From positions 1-21,619 of the forward strand of contig DATBDZ010000432.1 in NCBI GenBank assembly GCA_036276235.1: DNA of 21,619 bases. The letters are read 5' to 3'. Origin of the DNA: JANWHF01 sp036276235. Lineage in GTDB: Bacteria > Planctomycetota > Phycisphaerae > Tepidisphaerales > Tepidisphaeraceae. Positions 8,038 to 17,123 of the stretch are shown one piece after another; within the stretch, counting starts at the first letter, position 1, and each line of letters begins with the position of its first letter. The notes under the pieces were generated by a model, which was given only the letters and a program-made list of their open reading frames with translations, was not told the origin of the DNA and did not search any database. Made by a program: the position numbers and the translations under genes.

Positions 8038-10176
8038 ATGCATCTGCTTGCTGCGCCCATGCTCGCCGGTTTGATTCTTGCGTCCGTGCCGATCCTGATT
8101 CATCTCTGGAATCGTCGCCGCTTCAAGCTCGTCGAGTGGGCGCCGATGAAGTACCTGAAACTCACGATTCAGACCAACCGTCGGCGAATGCGGATCGAGC
8201 AGTTGCTCCTGCTTGCGGTGCGCGTGCTGGTGGTGGCGCTGCTTTTCGCGGCCCTCGCGCGGCCGGCCCTTTCGCGCACCGGAATCGGCAGTTGGGTCGC
8301 CAGCCAGTCGCGCGCCAGTCGGATCATTGTCATCGACGATTCGATGTCGATGGGATATCAATCCGGCCGGCAATCCGCCTTCGACCAGGCCAGGGACGCC
8401 GCCATACAGATTCTTCATTCGATCGGCGCGCAGGACGGCATCACCGTCGTCCTGGCCAGCCGACCCGACCAGCCGCTCGTGCGCGAGGGAAGCACCGAAT
8501 CTCCCAACCTTCTTCGCGACATCCAAAACCTTCGCGCCGCCGATTCAGCATGCGATTGGGCCTCGGTCTTCAAGCAGATCGACAGCCTGGTCGTTGGCGC
8601 GGCGCATCTTCAGCGGGAACTGATTCTGATAACCGACCTACGCCGTAGCGGATGGAATGCCGGCGTTTCAGCGCAAATCGCCCGCTGGGCAGGTCAGTCG
8701 TTCGAGGTGAAAATCGTCGATGTCGGCTCGCGTGACACGGCCAACACGGTTCTGACGCGCTTTGAGCAGGAAGACGCGCTGGCGCTCCCCGGAATGCCGC
8801 TGAAATTGCGTGCTTCGATCCGAAACGACAGCGGTGCGCTGCTGCATCAAGCGACGGGAACTTTGGAAATCGACGGCCAGTCGCGGCCAGTGCCGCTGCC
8901 GGAGCTTCGGCCGGGCCAGACGACCGACCTTCCGCTGACGATCACGCTCGCCGCCAGCGGGCAACATGTGCTCAAACTTTCGCTGCCAAACGATGCGCTA
9001 TCCGCTGACAACTCGCGATGGCTGTCGGTCAGCGTGCGGCCGGATGTGAAGATCGCGATCATTGATGGGCAGGTGGTGAATCGCCCATTCGAATCATCCA
9101 CCGACTTTTTTCAGGTGGCGCTGACCGCCGGCGTTGAAGCGTGGATGCTCAATCGCCGAAGCGATCTGGAATGGCCGCGCGCTGCGGTGGCCGATGCGCA
9201 GTTGAGCAACGCCGATGTGATCGTTCTGTCGAATGTGGCATCGCTGTCGCCGCAACATGTCACGATTCTGGAGAAACTCGTCGCCGCCGGCAGAGGATTG
9301 ATGATCTTCCCCGGCGATCAGGTGGACGCCGCGGTTTACAACCAATTGCTCTATCGCGACGGCGCGGGGCTGCTGCCGGCGCGAATGGCGCCGGCAAGCG
9401 ACGCCGCGCCCAATGGTTTGACGATCGAGGCCCTGGCCGATTCCCCGCTGGCTCCGATGAGCAAGATTGCGCCCGAGGCGCTCTCGCGTATTCACGCCAA
9501 AAAATTTCTTTCCGTTGCGATCGATGAAGGCGGCAAGGATAAAAACTCGCGCGTGCTGGCGCGATGGAACGATTCCGAGGCACATCCCGCCGCCATCGAA
9601 AAGCGATTTGGACATGGGCGCGTGATTCTTTGGACGGTGACCGCCGATCGGCAATGGAGTGACTGGCCGATCGATCCCACGTATGTGCTGGCGATGCGAA
9701 GCGCCGCCTCGGCGATCGTCCGGCCCGAGCCCGCCGGCACGAATTTCACCGCCGGCGAGGAAATCATCTATCCGCTGGATGAAGGGCAGGTTGTGCAAAA
9801 TCCGCTGGTCACCGGCCCGGATCAATCGCTGGTGCAGCAGCCGCTCACAATTGCCGATCAGGTTCTTCGTTACCCTCATACGCCGCGCGCCGGCAAATAT
9901 ACATTGACCTGGAAGGACGCCGCGGGCGTCGAGCAGTCGCGGGCGCTGGCCGCCAGCTTCAATCCCGCCGAGAGCAATCTGCAGCCGATCAGTGAAAGCG
10001 AATTGGCGAATCTTCTATCACCCGTTTCCCCGACATTTGTTCATTGGGGAACGGTGCAGGGAAACGATTCGCTCGCCGAGCATGGCCGGGAAATCTGGCG
10101 GAATCTCATCTTCGCGGTGTTGGCGCTGGCGGCGATTGAAACGGTTCTGGCGACGTGGGTCGGCAGGGAACGGTAG
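8038..10176 (+). CDS. BatA-like membrane protein with VWA domain and C-terminal anchor
   Basis: A 712-residue protein. The N-terminal BatA-type double membrane domain has segment 1 at about 7-24, then the PILIHLWNRRRFKLVEW motif and KYLKL, then segment 2 at about 55-75. A VWA domain follows directly, with intact MIDAS VIDDSMSMG (DxSxS at 100-104) and ELILITDLRRSG. The centre has an Ig-like region (LPGMPLKLRASIRNDSG) and a Rossmann-like stretch (NADVIVLSNVASLS ... GRGLMIFPGD) resembling glutamine amidotransferase folds without catalytic Cys. A last membrane helix lies at about 690-707. Topology suggests the bulk is periplasmic, or cytoplasmic-loop, between anchors; the sidedness is not decided by sequence alone. 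BatA homologues in Bacteroides are linked to aerotolerance. GGAAGGGG at 8024-8031 is six bases before the ATG. Confidence 0.9.
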   Translation: MHLLAAPMLAGLILASVPILIHLWNRRRFKLVEWAPMKYLKLTIQTNRRRMRIEQLLLLAVRVLVVALLFAALARPALSRTGIGSWVASQSRASRIIVIDDSMSMGYQSGRQSAFDQARDAAIQILHSIGAQDGITVVLASRPDQPLVREGSTESPNLLRDIQNLRAADSACDWASVFKQIDSLVVGAAHLQRELILITDLRRSGWNAGVSAQIARWAGQSFEVKIVDVGSRDTANTVLTRFEQEDALALPGMPLKLRASIRNDSGALLHQATGTLEIDGQSRPVPLPELRPGQTTDLPLTITLAASGQHVLKLSLPNDALSADNSRWLSVSVRPDVKIAIIDGQVVNRPFESSTDFFQVALTAGVEAWMLNRRSDLEWPRAAVADAQLSNADVIVLSNVASLSPQHVTILEKLVAAGRGLMIFPGDQVDAAVYNQLLYRDGAGLLPARMAPASDAAPNGLTIEALADSPLAPMSKIAPEALSRIHAKKFLSVAIDEGGKDKNSRVLARWNDSEAHPAAIEKRFGHGRVILWTVTADRQWSDWPIDPTYVLAMRSAASAIVRPEPAGTNFTAGEEIIYPLDEGQVVQNPLVTGPDQSLVQQPLTIADQVLRYPHTPRAGKYTLTWKDAAGVEQSRALAASFNPAESNLQPISESELANLLSPVSPTFVHWGTVQGNDSLAEHGREIWRNLIFAVLALAAIETVLATWVGRER

Positions 10177-10187
10177 AGCACCAAACC

Positions 10188-12611
10188 ATGGACTGGCTGG
10201 CAAAACTGCTCTTTGGTGTCAGACCCGCGCGCTGGGCGTCGGGCGGAAGCTGGCGCTTCGAGTTCCTCGGCGCGCCGCGGCACGACCGCGCGTTAGCCGC
10301 GATCGTTCTGGCGCTGATCGGCGTGTGGGGCGTCTGGTTTCTCTATCGCAAGGAAGGCCGCGCCATACGCCCGTCAGTGCGGCTCGTTTTGGCCAGCCTG
10401 CGACTCGTAGTCCTGGGAATGGTCGTGATCATGCTCCTTGAGCCGCTACTGATTTTCACGCGCGTGGAAATGATTCCGTCGAATCTGATCCTGCTCAAGG
10501 ATGTTTCTGATTCGATCGGTCTAAGCGATTCATATCCTGACGCCGCGCAGGCGGAGCAAATCGCAGCGGCTTTTGGATTGCCCGGCAAAGCCAACGAGCT
10601 GCGGAAGCAAACGCGCGCGCAGTTGGCCGATCGGCTGCTCAATGCCGGCCTTCTGGAAAAGCTGTCGGCCGGCGGAGATCGCAAGGTGACAGTGCAGGAG
10701 TTCACCGGCCTGTTGGTGAATTCAGCGCCGCCGTCACCGGCCTCGCGCCCGGCGGTTGATCGCAGCGGCACCGCGATTGGCACAGCCATTCGCCAGTCGA
10801 TTGCCGCCCAGCAGGGCCAGCCGCTGGCGGGAATTCTGCTGCTCAGCGATGGAGACTCCAACACCGGCGAGCCGCCCGCACGCGCCGCCGAGTATGCGGC
10901 GGCGGAAGGAATCCCGGTCGTCTCGATCGCGCTGGGCACGCCCGATGGCCCGCGTAATGCGCGGATTGTGAAGCTCGATGTTTCGCCGGTCGTCTTCGTG
11001 CGCGATGCAAACACGTTGCGCGTGTTGATCGAATCGCGCGGGATGGCCCGCCAAAACGCGAAGGTGGTCCTGGAGCGTGCCCGCGACGGCGGTCCCTGGG
11101 AAGAAATCGGCCGCCAATCCCTTGCTCTGGAAGAATCGGGCCGGGTGCAGACCGCGGAGTTCACCTTCAGCGAGGAGAAGCCGGCGCGCGTTCAGATGCG
11201 GGCGCGTCTGGAAGACCTGGGCCCGCAACTGACGGTGGATGACGACGTCGCCGTGACCGATCTGCGCGCCATCTCAGAAAAGATCCGCGTGCTCTTCATC
11301 GCCGGCGAAACATTTCCCGAAGTGGAGTTCATCCGCAACGCGATCATGCGCGACAAGGCGCTGATTCCCTCGACATGGCTGCAAACCGCCGACTTGAACT
11401 ATGACCAGCCCGGCGAGCCATCGATCAAACGCCTGCCCGAATCGATGCAGGAATTGGACGAGTACGACTGCATCGTGCTGTATGATCCCGATCCGACGCT
11501 TTGGTCAAGTGATTTTCCGCAGATGCTGTCGGATTTTGTCAGCAAATCCGGCGGGGGATTGATCTACGTCGCGGGCGAGCGCAACGCGAAGGACATTTTC
11601 GATCATCCCGATGACCCGGCGAGTCTTTGGCTTGGCTTGCTCCCGGTCAGCGTCGAGCCAGGGCTCTATCATACGGATGTCTCGGTGCGGCTCTCCGCGC
11701 GGGAGGCGTGGAAGCTGGAGATCACGCCCGAAGGCCGCGCCGATCCGGTCTTCAGCTTTGCCGAGAAGGCCGAGCGAAATGACACGATCATCTCCAATCT
11801 TCCGGGAATGTACTGGCATTTCCCGGTGACGCGCGCCAAGCCGGGGGCGACGGTGCTGGCGCGGCACGGCGATCCGCGCATGCGCAACGAATTTGGGCCG
11901 CACGTGCTTTTGGCAACACAACTCGTCGGCCCCGGCCGCGCATTTTTCGTCGGGTTTGATTCGACCTACCGCTGGCGCTATCTGGACGATCAATATTTCG
12001 ACGGCTTCTGGGCCCGCATGATCGATCGGGCCGGCCGCAACAAACAGCTCGGCGGGCGATACCCGTTCACGCTCGCACTCGACCGCACCAGCTATCGGCC
12101 CGGCAGCCAGGTTACCGTCACCGCTCGATTCAACAGCGCCGCCGATCGCGATCGCTCGATCGATGTTTTGCACGCCGAAGTGGAGGCCGCCGGCTCAGGT
12201 TCGCCACAAATCATTTCGCTTGTGCCAAAACAGGCCGATCCATCGGTGTTTGAAGCGACATTTACCGTTGAGAAATCCGGCCTTCATTCGCTGCGCGTGT
12301 GGAGCGGCGATCCCGATGCGCAAGGGAATGTCCGCGCCGCGACGCTGCAAATCCCCGTCGAGATGCCCAATCTCGAGTACGAGCGCCCCGGCGGCGACAT
12401 CGCGACGCTGCAAACCATCGCCCGCATTACCAACGGACAGGTGTTTGATCTGGCCTCCGCTTCAAATGCCGCCGATGCATTCAAGATTCGCCGCGTTGGA
12501 AGAACGCTGGAAGACCGCCAGGAAGTGTGGGACGGACCGATCTTCTTCGGCATCATGCTCGCAGCACTCTTCACCGAATGGGTGCTGCGTAAGAAATGCA
12601 GGCTTGTATGA
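10188..12611 (+). CDS. Large VWA membrane protein with amidotransferase-like pseudo-domain
   Basis: An 807-residue protein with two N-terminal membrane segments (about 35-53 and 67-90). A VWA domain with MIDAS LLKDVSDSIG (DxSxS at 105-109) follows immediately, and LLLSDGDSNTGEP supplies a later acidic site. Between the first and second VWA strands is a long insertion (about 115-200). The middle carries an Ig-like part, then an amidotransferase-like Rossmann region (IRVLFIAGETFPEVEFIRN ... YDCIVLYDPDP ... GGGLIYVAGERN) without an evident nucleophile Cys. A C-terminal membrane helix (FFGIMLAALFTEWVL) is followed by a basic tail. The architecture parallels the preceding BatA-like protein, suggesting distant paralogy. 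The ATG at 10188 is preferred over the GTG at 10155, which overlaps the preceding gene; no strong ribosome site is seen, so coupling to upstream translation is likely. Confidence 0.88.
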   Translation: MDWLAKLLFGVRPARWASGGSWRFEFLGAPRHDRALAAIVLALIGVWGVWFLYRKEGRAIRPSVRLVLASLRLVVLGMVVIMLLEPLLIFTRVEMIPSNLILLKDVSDSIGLSDSYPDAAQAEQIAAAFGLPGKANELRKQTRAQLADRLLNAGLLEKLSAGGDRKVTVQEFTGLLVNSAPPSPASRPAVDRSGTAIGTAIRQSIAAQQGQPLAGILLLSDGDSNTGEPPARAAEYAAAEGIPVVSIALGTPDGPRNARIVKLDVSPVVFVRDANTLRVLIESRGMARQNAKVVLERARDGGPWEEIGRQSLALEESGRVQTAEFTFSEEKPARVQMRARLEDLGPQLTVDDDVAVTDLRAISEKIRVLFIAGETFPEVEFIRNAIMRDKALIPSTWLQTADLNYDQPGEPSIKRLPESMQELDEYDCIVLYDPDPTLWSSDFPQMLSDFVSKSGGGLIYVAGERNAKDIFDHPDDPASLWLGLLPVSVEPGLYHTDVSVRLSAREAWKLEITPEGRADPVFSFAEKAERNDTIISNLPGMYWHFPVTRAKPGATVLARHGDPRMRNEFGPHVLLATQLVGPGRAFFVGFDSTYRWRYLDDQYFDGFWARMIDRAGRNKQLGGRYPFTLALDRTSYRPGSQVTVTARFNSAADRDRSIDVLHAEVEAAGSGSPQIISLVPKQADPSVFEATFTVEKSGLHSLRVWSGDPDAQGNVRAATLQIPVEMPNLEYERPGGDIATLQTIARITNGQVFDLASASNAADAFKIRRVGRTLEDRQEVWDGPIFFGIMLAALFTEWVLRKKCRLV

Positions 12612-14749
12612 GCGCCGCCGCGCCGCAATACAATCTCGGCCATCTTCAATCCGCGCGGCGGACGCTGGAAGCGCGTTTCGATCAATTCGCCAGACAAGTG
12701 CGCGCCCGGCTTCTTCTGGAGGAAGCCGCCAAGTGGATCGCGCTGATGGCGGCGGTTGCATTTGCTACGTTTGTTCTCGATCGCACGTTGCGGCTATCGG
12801 GCCTGACTCGCCGCGGGCTGCTGATCGCGCTGCTCGCGATTGCGTTTATCCAAGCCTGGCGATGGTTGCTGGCGCCATTGCGGCTGAAACTGCGATCCGA
12901 TCTCCTTGCCTCGGCGCTGGAGCGCAGCGCGGGCCAGCCGATCGCCGCGCGCACCGCCACCATTCTGCAACTTCCATTGTCCGATCCGCAGGCGGTGTCA
13001 GAGCCGATGGTCGCCAGCGCCGTGACGCGCTCGTCTGAACTGCTCGAAGGAATCAATTTCTCCGATTATCTCGATCCGCGCCGAAGGCAAATCGCCGCGA
13101 CGACGATTGCACTGACGATTCTTTTCTCCTCGGGGCTCATCCTCGCATCGCCCGCCAGCGCGCGGCTCTGGGCGGCGCGGCTGTTTGCCGGCTCCAATCA
13201 GCCGTGGCCTCAGCGCACATTTCTCGATGTCGCGGGGCTTGCCGACCGGAAGCTCATGCAGATCCCGCGCGGCGAAACGTTCGTGCTGCGCGCGATGGCC
13301 CGATCGGGAACCGTCTGCCCGGATACAATCCTGGTGCACTGGCGGCAGGGGGGCGCAGCACCCGTCGAAGCGCTGCTCACGCGGTTCGGCTCAAACGATT
13401 TCCGCTACGATTTCCCGGCGATTCAAATGGATGCGACCGTGGAATTGTCCGGCGGCGATGATGTCGTTGGGCCGTTTGTCATTCATCCGGTCGATCGACC
13501 GCGCATTGTCGATCTGCGCCTCACCGGCCAGCATCCCACCGAAAAGAAGCCGCAGATTTACAACTTTTCCGGCGATGACGCCGGCGACATGTCGTTTCTG
13601 CCTCTCACAAAACTGGAGCTTTCGTTTACCGCCAACACTCCCGTTGCCGCGGTTCATCTGGCTTCCAGTACTACGCAGCCGTCGCCGGCCAATGTCAGAA
13701 GGATCGACGATCGTCATTTCGCGGTGGCCTGGGAACACTCGGCCGCCACGCAGCTTCAGATTGAACTGACCGGCACGGAAGCTGGGCTCACCTCCGCCCC
13801 GACCAACGTCGCAATCGGGTTGAAGACCGACAAGCCGCCGCGCGTGACGCTCGGATTCACGGGCGTCCACCAGCGCATCACGGCGCTGGCGACCATCCCG
13901 CTCGTAGCCGAGGCGCGCGACGATTACGGCATCGATCATGTCGAGCTACGCATCAAGACGGAGATCGCCGAGTCCGAAGATGCCACGACTCTGAAGACCA
14001 CCGCCACGACGCGGCCGATCTTTGGTCCGTCAACGCGACCGGATGATCCGCTGGAAACGGAAGTTCGCCAGGCTCATTCCCTGCACGTGCCCGATCTGGA
14101 GTTGCAGCCGGGCCACGCGCTGACGCTCGCCGCCGCCGCCACCGATAACTGTTATCCGCAGCCGCAAACGTCGGCATCGCGCAACGTCATCTTCCATGTT
14201 GTGCGGCCTGAGGAACTGTTCAAGGAGATTCTCGCCCGCCAGCAATCGGAGCGCGCCAAATTCCGCAAGCAGGTACAGGAGGCGCAGGCGATCCGCCAGG
14301 GCATGGGATTGGTTGATACATCCGATGCGGTCGCGCAACTGGGCCGCCGCCACCGCGCGATGCAGCGAGAAACCGGCCGCATCGCGTCCGTCCTCGCGGA
14401 TTCCTTGGCCGAAATGAAGCTCAATGTGCTGGGGAATTCCGACGCATGTCAGTTAATGGAAAAAGGAATCCTCGCGCCACTTAAATCGCTGGACACGGAG
14501 CTTATGGGTTCGCAGCGCGACGCATTGGATGCATTTCGCCCTGGCGACGCGCCGGTTTTGATGGCCATGCAGGCGCGCCAGGATCAGATCATCACCCAGA
14601 TGGAAGAGATTCTTCGCCAGATGACGCAGTGGGACAGCTTCATTGATGTCCTGAACCAGCTCAACGAAATTATCCGGCTCGAGAATCAGGTGCAGCAGGG
14701 AACGACACTGCTTAAGAAGCGTCAAACCGAGGATGTGTTCGATCGGTAG
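12608..14749 (+). CDS. DUF4175-like membrane protein with C-terminal coiled coil
   Basis: A 713-residue protein. Hydrophobic segments lie at about 42-58, 69-88 and 161-181, followed by a long extracytoplasmic region of beta-rich character (FVLRAMARSG, TLVHW-like strands, and EARDDYGIDHVELRIK at about 437-452). The ARDDYGI motif is widespread in DUF4175-like planctomycete proteins encoded in MoxR/VWA clusters. The C-terminal third is helical and charged (EELFKEILARQQSERAKFRKQ), ending in Gln-rich coiled coil. Function is unknown; a structural scaffold for the VWA proteins is a guess from context. The start overlaps the previous stop as ATGA (12608-12611), a classic coupling arrangement, so it is preferred over the ATG at 12596. 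Confidence 0.82.
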   Translation: MSAAAPQYNLGHLQSARRTLEARFDQFARQVRARLLLEEAAKWIALMAAVAFATFVLDRTLRLSGLTRRGLLIALLAIAFIQAWRWLLAPLRLKLRSDLLASALERSAGQPIAARTATILQLPLSDPQAVSEPMVASAVTRSSELLEGINFSDYLDPRRRQIAATTIALTILFSSGLILASPASARLWAARLFAGSNQPWPQRTFLDVAGLADRKLMQIPRGETFVLRAMARSGTVCPDTILVHWRQGGAAPVEALLTRFGSNDFRYDFPAIQMDATVELSGGDDVVGPFVIHPVDRPRIVDLRLTGQHPTEKKPQIYNFSGDDAGDMSFLPLTKLELSFTANTPVAAVHLASSTTQPSPANVRRIDDRHFAVAWEHSAATQLQIELTGTEAGLTSAPTNVAIGLKTDKPPRVTLGFTGVHQRITALATIPLVAEARDDYGIDHVELRIKTEIAESEDATTLKTTATTRPIFGPSTRPDDPLETEVRQAHSLHVPDLELQPGHALTLAAAATDNCYPQPQTSASRNVIFHVVRPEELFKEILARQQSERAKFRKQVQEAQAIRQGMGLVDTSDAVAQLGRRHRAMQRETGRIASVLADSLAEMKLNVLGNSDACQLMEKGILAPLKSLDTELMGSQRDALDAFRPGDAPVLMAMQARQDQIITQMEEILRQMTQWDSFIDVLNQLNEIIRLENQVQQGTTLLKKRQTEDVFDR

Positions 14750-14856
14750 GCGGTTCTCCCAAATTTTTGATATTCACCTTTCGGTGATGCGTCCTAAAGA
14801 TTATGATCCGGTGTCCGTTGGCGATTTGAGGGTCTTTACCCCGTTCGGAGGCAGTT
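14750..14856. other. Only sizeable gap inside the DUF58-to-HEAT gene series
   Basis: This 107-base spacer contrasts with the overlapping junctions around it and is more AT-rich. It holds a 5-base hairpin TCACC-TTTC-GGTGA (14774-14787). TTGATA (14767-14772) and TATGAT (14802-14807) resemble promoter hexamers, but at an unusable 29-base spacing. An internal promoter or processing site is possible but not demonstrated. Confidence 0.4.
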
Positions 14857-16365
14857 ATGGCTTCTCCAGCGTCGCGTCTTTTGGGTCGTTACTCGCTTTG
14901 CGTGGTTCTGGTCTTTGCGCTGCTGTTTGGCGTGGCGGGGGTTTGGTCGGCCGAGACTTCGTCGCAGCCGATCACCACCATCGATCAGATTCAATTCCAG
15001 CAGACCAATGCGCAAGCGCAGATGGAGGAGCTGCAAAACCGCATGTTCCGCCTTGCGGAGCTCACCCGCGAAGCCGAGCCGGATGACGCGGCCAAGCTGC
15101 TGATGGCGGTTCGCTCCGCGCGCCAACAGCTCATTCTCGAGCAGATGCGCGCTAATCTGAATCTGCTGAGCACGAAGGATTTCACGCACGCCGCCGACGA
15201 TCAGGCGAAGATCATCGCCAAGCTCGAAGAGCTCAAGAAGCTGCTGACCTCCGGTGTCGGCGATCTTGAGATGCTGCTGGAAAAGCTTCGCGCGATTGAT
15301 CAATCGATCAAGAAGCTCGATGCCGCGACGACCGAAGAAAAGCGCCAGAGCAATGCCAGCGCCAAGCTAGCGGAACCGCCCAAGCCGGCAGAAGCCAAGC
15401 CGGGCGACCTCAAGCCGGCTGATCCCAAACCGCTTGAGAATCTCAAGCAGGACCAGCAGCAAAACCGCAAAGCCACGGACAACATCGCGCAGACCGTCAA
15501 GAGCCTCGGCGGCGCCGCCGCCACCGCGGGCGCCACGCTCGGGTCGGCTTCGCAGTCGATGTCGATGGCCGAGGGCGCGCTCGGCTCGGGCAAGCCCTCC
15601 GATGCACAGCTTCAGCAAAATCAGGCGGTCGCCTCGATGCAGGAAGCCCGCAAGCAATTGAACGAAGAGCGCGACAAGGTAATGGCCGCCGTTGAGAAGC
15701 TGGTCCGCAAGCAGATCGTCCTCAATCTGACGGAAATGCTGGAGCGGCAGAAATCCGTCCGCGCCGGCACGGAATTGGCCGTGCAGCATGCGACCTCCAA
15801 CAGCGGATCGCTGGCCCCCGCCGAGCAGACCAAAGTCCGCCGACTGGGCGAAACGGAAACCTCCATCGTCCGCATCGCCGATCAGACCATCGAATTGATC
15901 GAGCAGACGCATTTCAGTGTTGCGTTGCCGCCCGCCCTCAAGCGCGTGCAGCAGAAGATGGCAGTCATCGCCGCGACGCTGGATGATTCGCGCGCCGATG
16001 CGCCGCTCATTCAATCGGAAATCCAAGTCGAGCGCGACTTGCAGGATCTGCTCGACACCTTCAAGGAACTGGCGGCATCGAAGGTCACGCCGGGTCAGTG
16101 CAACTGCAAGGGAGACCACAACAAGCTGGAAGCCGAGCTGAAGGTGGTGCGCATGATGCAGTTGCGCGTCAACGAAGACACGCTCGCGGTAGATGGCCAG
16201 CGCGCGACGATCGCGGTGGCGGCCGATCTGCCCGCCAACGTCAATCCAATGCTTCGCGACAAGATCCTGACCGTGCGGGATGGGCAGTCCGAAGTGAAAG
16301 ATGCGCTGGAGAAGATTCATCAGCAGCTCGTCGGCCCGGATGAACCCTCGCAGGAATCCAAGTGA
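14857..16365 (+). CDS. Exported coiled-coil protein with CNCKG motif
   Basis: A 502-residue protein with a signal peptide (core about 13-30, cleavage near WSA-ET at 32). The mature protein is almost entirely helical and charged: coiled coil at about 42-160, a Lys/Pro-rich linker (AEPPKPAEAKPGDLKPADPK, about 171-190), an Ala/Gly-rich stretch, and more coiled coil to the end. Near 413-435 is QCNCKGDHNKLEAEL followed by KVVRMMQLRVNEDT, with two Cys separated by one residue. These are the only notable Cys residues in the mature chain and sit in what appears to be the best conserved segment of this planctomycete family. No function is known. GGAGG at 14847-14851 is five bases before the ATG. The stop overlaps the next start as TGATG (16363-16367). 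Confidence 0.8.
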   Translation: MASPASRLLGRYSLCVVLVFALLFGVAGVWSAETSSQPITTIDQIQFQQTNAQAQMEELQNRMFRLAELTREAEPDDAAKLLMAVRSARQQLILEQMRANLNLLSTKDFTHAADDQAKIIAKLEELKKLLTSGVGDLEMLLEKLRAIDQSIKKLDAATTEEKRQSNASAKLAEPPKPAEAKPGDLKPADPKPLENLKQDQQQNRKATDNIAQTVKSLGGAAATAGATLGSASQSMSMAEGALGSGKPSDAQLQQNQAVASMQEARKQLNEERDKVMAAVEKLVRKQIVLNLTEMLERQKSVRAGTELAVQHATSNSGSLAPAEQTKVRRLGETETSIVRIADQTIELIEQTHFSVALPPALKRVQQKMAVIAATLDDSRADAPLIQSEIQVERDLQDLLDTFKELAASKVTPGQCNCKGDHNKLEAELKVVRMMQLRVNEDTLAVDGQRATIAVAADLPANVNPMLRDKILTVRDGQSEVKDALEKIHQQLVGPDEPSQESK

Positions 16366-17123
16366 TGAAACGCGTCGCACACCACTTTGTCGAAATGCTC
16401 TTCGACTGTTTCCGTAGGGTGCGCTTTAGCGCACGCGGAAACCGCTCGACGCTCGAACCGCGTGTGCTGAAGCACACCCTACGAAGGCGCGCTGCTGCTG
16501 ACGATTCCAGTCGAGTATTGGTATGCGCGTTTGTGTGCTGCCTCCTGCTGGTCGCCGGTGTCGCAATGGCGCAAGAGGCGGCACCCGCCACAGCGCCGTC
16601 GGCGGATCGTCCGGCGGCCAAGCCAAAATCGTTTGACTGGAAGGAGCTGATGGATCCTTACATCGATCTGTTCGATCAGAAGGATCCTTTGGGACGGATA
16701 TCGCGGCAGATGGTTTCCTCGGGCGACCGGCTCGCGCAGCTGAAGACCAACAAGCCGACGCAGGTGGTTCAGGCAGACATCATCGCCGGGCTGGATGACT
16801 TCATCGCGATGCTCGAGAAGCGCAAGAAGAACGCCAAGTCGGGAAGTAATCCTAATCCGACCGATCCGCTGCCAGATTCGGTTCTGGCCAAGGGTCCCGG
16901 CGGTCAGGGAAATATGCACGATCCCAACGCAAGCAGCCGCCTCTGGGGCCAGCTTCCGGCCAAGCAGCGCGAGCAGATTCTCCAGTCGCAGACCGAGGGA
17001 TTTCCGTCCGGTTACGAATCGATTCTCTCCAGCTATTACAAGCGGCTGGCGCAGGAAAATGTAGGAGACGCGGGCACTGCTTCCACCCCAGCGCCGGCGA
17101 CACAGCCGGCGCCCGCCCGATGA
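16365..17123 (+). CDS. Small exported protein with repeat-derived N-terminal extension
   Basis: A 252-residue protein if translated from the ATG at 16365, which has AGGAA eight bases upstream (16352-16356) and overlaps the previous stop. The hydrophobic signal core (LVCAFVCCLLLVAGVAMA) does not begin until residue 52; cleavage is expected after AMA at 69. The intervening residues 17-40 are encoded by a palindromic repeat, so the long n-region is probably acquired. An in-frame TTG at 16518 could be an alternative start. The mature part contains WKELMDPYIDLFDQKDPLGR, RISRQMVSSGDRLAQL and, near the C-terminus, LWGQLPAKQREQILQ followed by GYESILSSYYKRLAQ. A WGxLP...YYKRLA segment recurs in small proteins of this cluster type in planctomycetes. 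Function is unknown. Its C-terminal tail is Ala/Pro/Thr-rich. Confidence 0.75.
   Translation: MKRVAHHFVEMLFDCFRRVRFSARGNRSTLEPRVLKHTLRRRAAADDSSRVLVCAFVCCLLLVAGVAMAQEAAPATAPSADRPAAKPKSFDWKELMDPYIDLFDQKDPLGRISRQMVSSGDRLAQLKTNKPTQVVQADIIAGLDDFIAMLEKRKKNAKSGSNPNPTDPLPDSVLAKGPGGQGNMHDPNASSRLWGQLPAKQREQILQSQTEGFPSGYESILSSYYKRLAQENVGDAGTASTPAPATQPAPAR
16413..16483. repeat. Palindromic repeat inside a coding region
   Basis: Arms 16413-16438 and 16458-16483 are inverted with three differences, two of them G-T wobbles. Both ends read GTAGGGTG / CACCCTAC, like the intergenic element at 6958-7019. Each arm is itself a perfect hairpin: GTGCGC-TTTA-GCGCAC on the left and GTGTGCT-GA-AGCACAC on the right. 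It sits between the ribosome site/start and the signal peptide core of the small exported protein, and stays open in that frame. Confidence 0.85.

Noticed and set aside
15367..16380. 337-residue minus-strand frame over the coiled-coil gene
   Set aside because: The plus-strand gene has a ribosome site, signal peptide and coherent heptads. The minus frame mirrors its codon bias (repeated Leu/Gln/Arg) only.
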